Shown: piece by piece, positions 63,127 through 64,000 of the stretch
How positions within the stretch are numbered: position 1 is the first letter of the stretch
Layout of the letters: every line of letters starts with the position of its first letter
DNA from: Timonella senegalensis JC301
Lineage (GTDB): Bacteria; Actinomycetota; Actinomycetes; Actinomycetales; Cellulomonadaceae
DNA length: 64,000 nt
Assembly: GCF_000312125.1 (NCBI RefSeq)
Contig: NZ_HE978641.1
Location: 907,586-971,585, forward strand
Direction: 5' to 3'
Notes under the pieces: generated by a model
Told to the model about the DNA's origin: nothing
The model's input: the letters and a program-made list of their open reading frames with translations, nothing else
The model's database searches: none
Made by a program: the position numbers and the translations under genes

Positions 63127-63140
63127 GGGGGATATCCCCC
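63127..63140. promoter_or_regulatory. Perfect palindrome upstream of the histidine kinase
   Basis: GGGGGATATCCCCC, 14 bp, lies 61-74 bases before ATG 63201. Such a site in front of a two-component gene is a likely autoregulatory binding site of the partner response regulator. Confidence 0.65.
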
Positions 63141-63200
63141 AGAAAGATTACGGTGGAGGCAGGCTAACGCAACCCGCCGTCGTTTCGCGAGGATGGATGT

Positions 63201-64000
63201 ATGACAACGACTCTGCACGATGCGCACTCAGTGGGTTCCTCACTGCGTCCCTCTCCGCTCTTCCAACGAACTGGAGCTCTGGCTAAGGCCACGGGGAACT
63301 TTTTCGCGGGAATTACGTGGCGATCCTTCGGCTACCACTTGGTCATGCTCTTCCTCACGGTGCTTGGCTTTGTCTACGCCGTTACCGCGGTGTCCCTTGG
63401 CCTATCATTAGCGATCCTCGTCATTGGGTTACCGCTTGCGGCCGCAATGTTGCTGGGGGCTAGGTACCTCGGTGATGGCTTCCGAGTGTGGACGAACGCG
63501 ATGCTCGATACCCGCATTCCTTCGCCCCCACCTGCACGCCGCGGTCAGGGTTTCGGCGGCTTTGTGAAGACAGGTCTTTCTGATGTCGCTGGATGGCGCT
63601 CGATCGCATACATTGTCATTGCGTTCATAACGGGAATCTTTGCGTTCTGCGTGAGCGTCACGTTCTTTGCGGTAGGCATTGGGGGTGTCACCTATCCGCT
63701 GTGGTACCGGTACTTGCCGGCGCAGCAGATCTCCGATGGCACGTGGCACAGAGGAGCGCAGTACAGGCCGGAGTACTTCATCGACACGCCACCGCGCATC
63801 CTGGCTCAAGCCCTTATCTGCCTAGTGGTCCTCGTGTGGGTGTGGCCGCTGCTCAACAACTCACTTGCGCGGCTTCAGGCGGTGCTTGCCGCAACCTTGC
63901 TTGGCCCCACTCAGGGAAGCATCGAACGCCACAAGGTTCTGCTCAACCAAGCACGGTCTGCAGAGGCGAGTGCGCAGCGGATGCGATCGATCGAGCGCGA
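63201..64000 (+). CDS. Sensor histidine kinase, 5' part (cut by window end)
   Basis: Open from ATG 63201 (GAGGATGGATGT ribosome-binding region) to the window end, 266 codons with no stop. Residues ~35-85, ~140-185 and ~225-245 form a membrane sensor domain of the putative-sensor type common in actinobacterial NarL-linked kinases. The last visible residues EASAQRMRSIER are the start of a HisKA_3-type H-box (…RSIERDxHDG), so the kinase domain follows outside the window. It probably responds to envelope stress, judged only by family. Confidence 0.85.
   Translation, partial: MTTTLHDAHSVGSSLRPSPLFQRTGALAKATGNFFAGITWRSFGYHLVMLFLTVLGFVYAVTAVSLGLSLAILVIGLPLAAAMLLGARYLGDGFRVWTNAMLDTRIPSPPPARRGQGFGGFVKTGLSDVAGWRSIAYIVIAFITGIFAFCVSVTFFAVGIGGVTYPLWYRYLPAQQISDGTWHRGAQYRPEYFIDTPPRILAQALICLVVLVWVWPLLNNSLARLQAVLAATLLGPTQGSIERHKVLLNQARSAEASAQRMRSIER

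Noticed and set aside
1-64000. tRNA or rRNA genes
   Set aside because: No T-arm-like GTTCGANTC segments with matching acceptor stems or conserved rRNA stretches were found on reading the gaps; a covariance-model scan was not possible here.

Overview
The window is GC-rich DNA with frequent GTG starts, Gly/Ala-rich lipoproteins and families typical of Actinomycetota (DUF5701-type protein, DivIVA-repeat protein, YwiC-like protein, ROK/LacI-controlled sugar ABC operons, an Hsp90-like/TPR pair). The best guess is a host- or plant-associated actinomycete in the Actinomycetaceae/Micrococcales range. No rRNA or tRNA gene, CRISPR array, transposase or prophage is visible. Species assignment is not possible from the sequence alone.

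Layout. 1-3.5 kb: a PLDc_N/SHOCT membrane protein, a HerA/DUF87-type ATPase and glutamyl-tRNA reductase (hemA). 3.7-15.8 kb: one long plus-strand operon headed by a LacI regulator with a perfect operator. It carries a carbohydrate ABC importer (two permeases and a lipoprotein), two ADP-ribosylglycohydrolase-family proteins, a PfkB/ribokinase-like kinase, a TIM-barrel-like/FGE fusion, a class III CoA-transferase and a CitE-like lyase. 16-20 kb: MFS transporter, DUF5701-like protein, PhzF-like protein and a lipoprotein. 20.4-28.5 kb: a ROK-controlled alpha-glucoside operon (ABC importer, GH15-like and GH31 enzymes). 28.9-38.9 kb: a complete autoinducer-2 uptake and processing (lsr) operon, lsrA-C-D-B-R-K-cupin-lsrF-class II aldolase. 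Its promoter and paired LsrR-like operators are readable. 39.4-51.2 kb: housekeeping and mixed genes (purB, ywiC-like, a WXG100-like small protein overlapping a lipase-like protein, two small-molecule enzymes, hisC-like, isochorismatase family, an ABC exporter, and a VOC gene interrupted by an amber codon). 51.3-55.2 kb: E1-alpha/E1-beta/E2 of a 2-oxoacid dehydrogenase complex behind three phased operator-like boxes. 55.2-64 kb: a protein with four DivIVA motifs flanked by two clusters of one repeat family, an Hsp90-like ATPase with a 943-aa TPR-like partner, DoxX, an acyltransferase-3 protein, and the 5' part of a sensor histidine kinase cut by the window end.

How they work together. Three import-and-degrade modules are stacked head to tail, each with its own regulator and a transporter of matching type. 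The LacI module has an unusual enzyme set: N-glycoside-type hydrolases, then a sugar kinase, then CoA-thioester chemistry. It is the best candidate for an undescribed catabolic pathway. The lsr module would import AI-2, phosphorylate it with LsrK, relieve LsrR and break the product down with LsrF, with a cupin in place of LsrG.

The intergenic DNA is also notable. There are at least three families of palindromic repeats. In addition, a 12-base word, ATCGTCGAAAAT, occurs seven times (once with one mismatch), six of them on the plus strand, far above chance.
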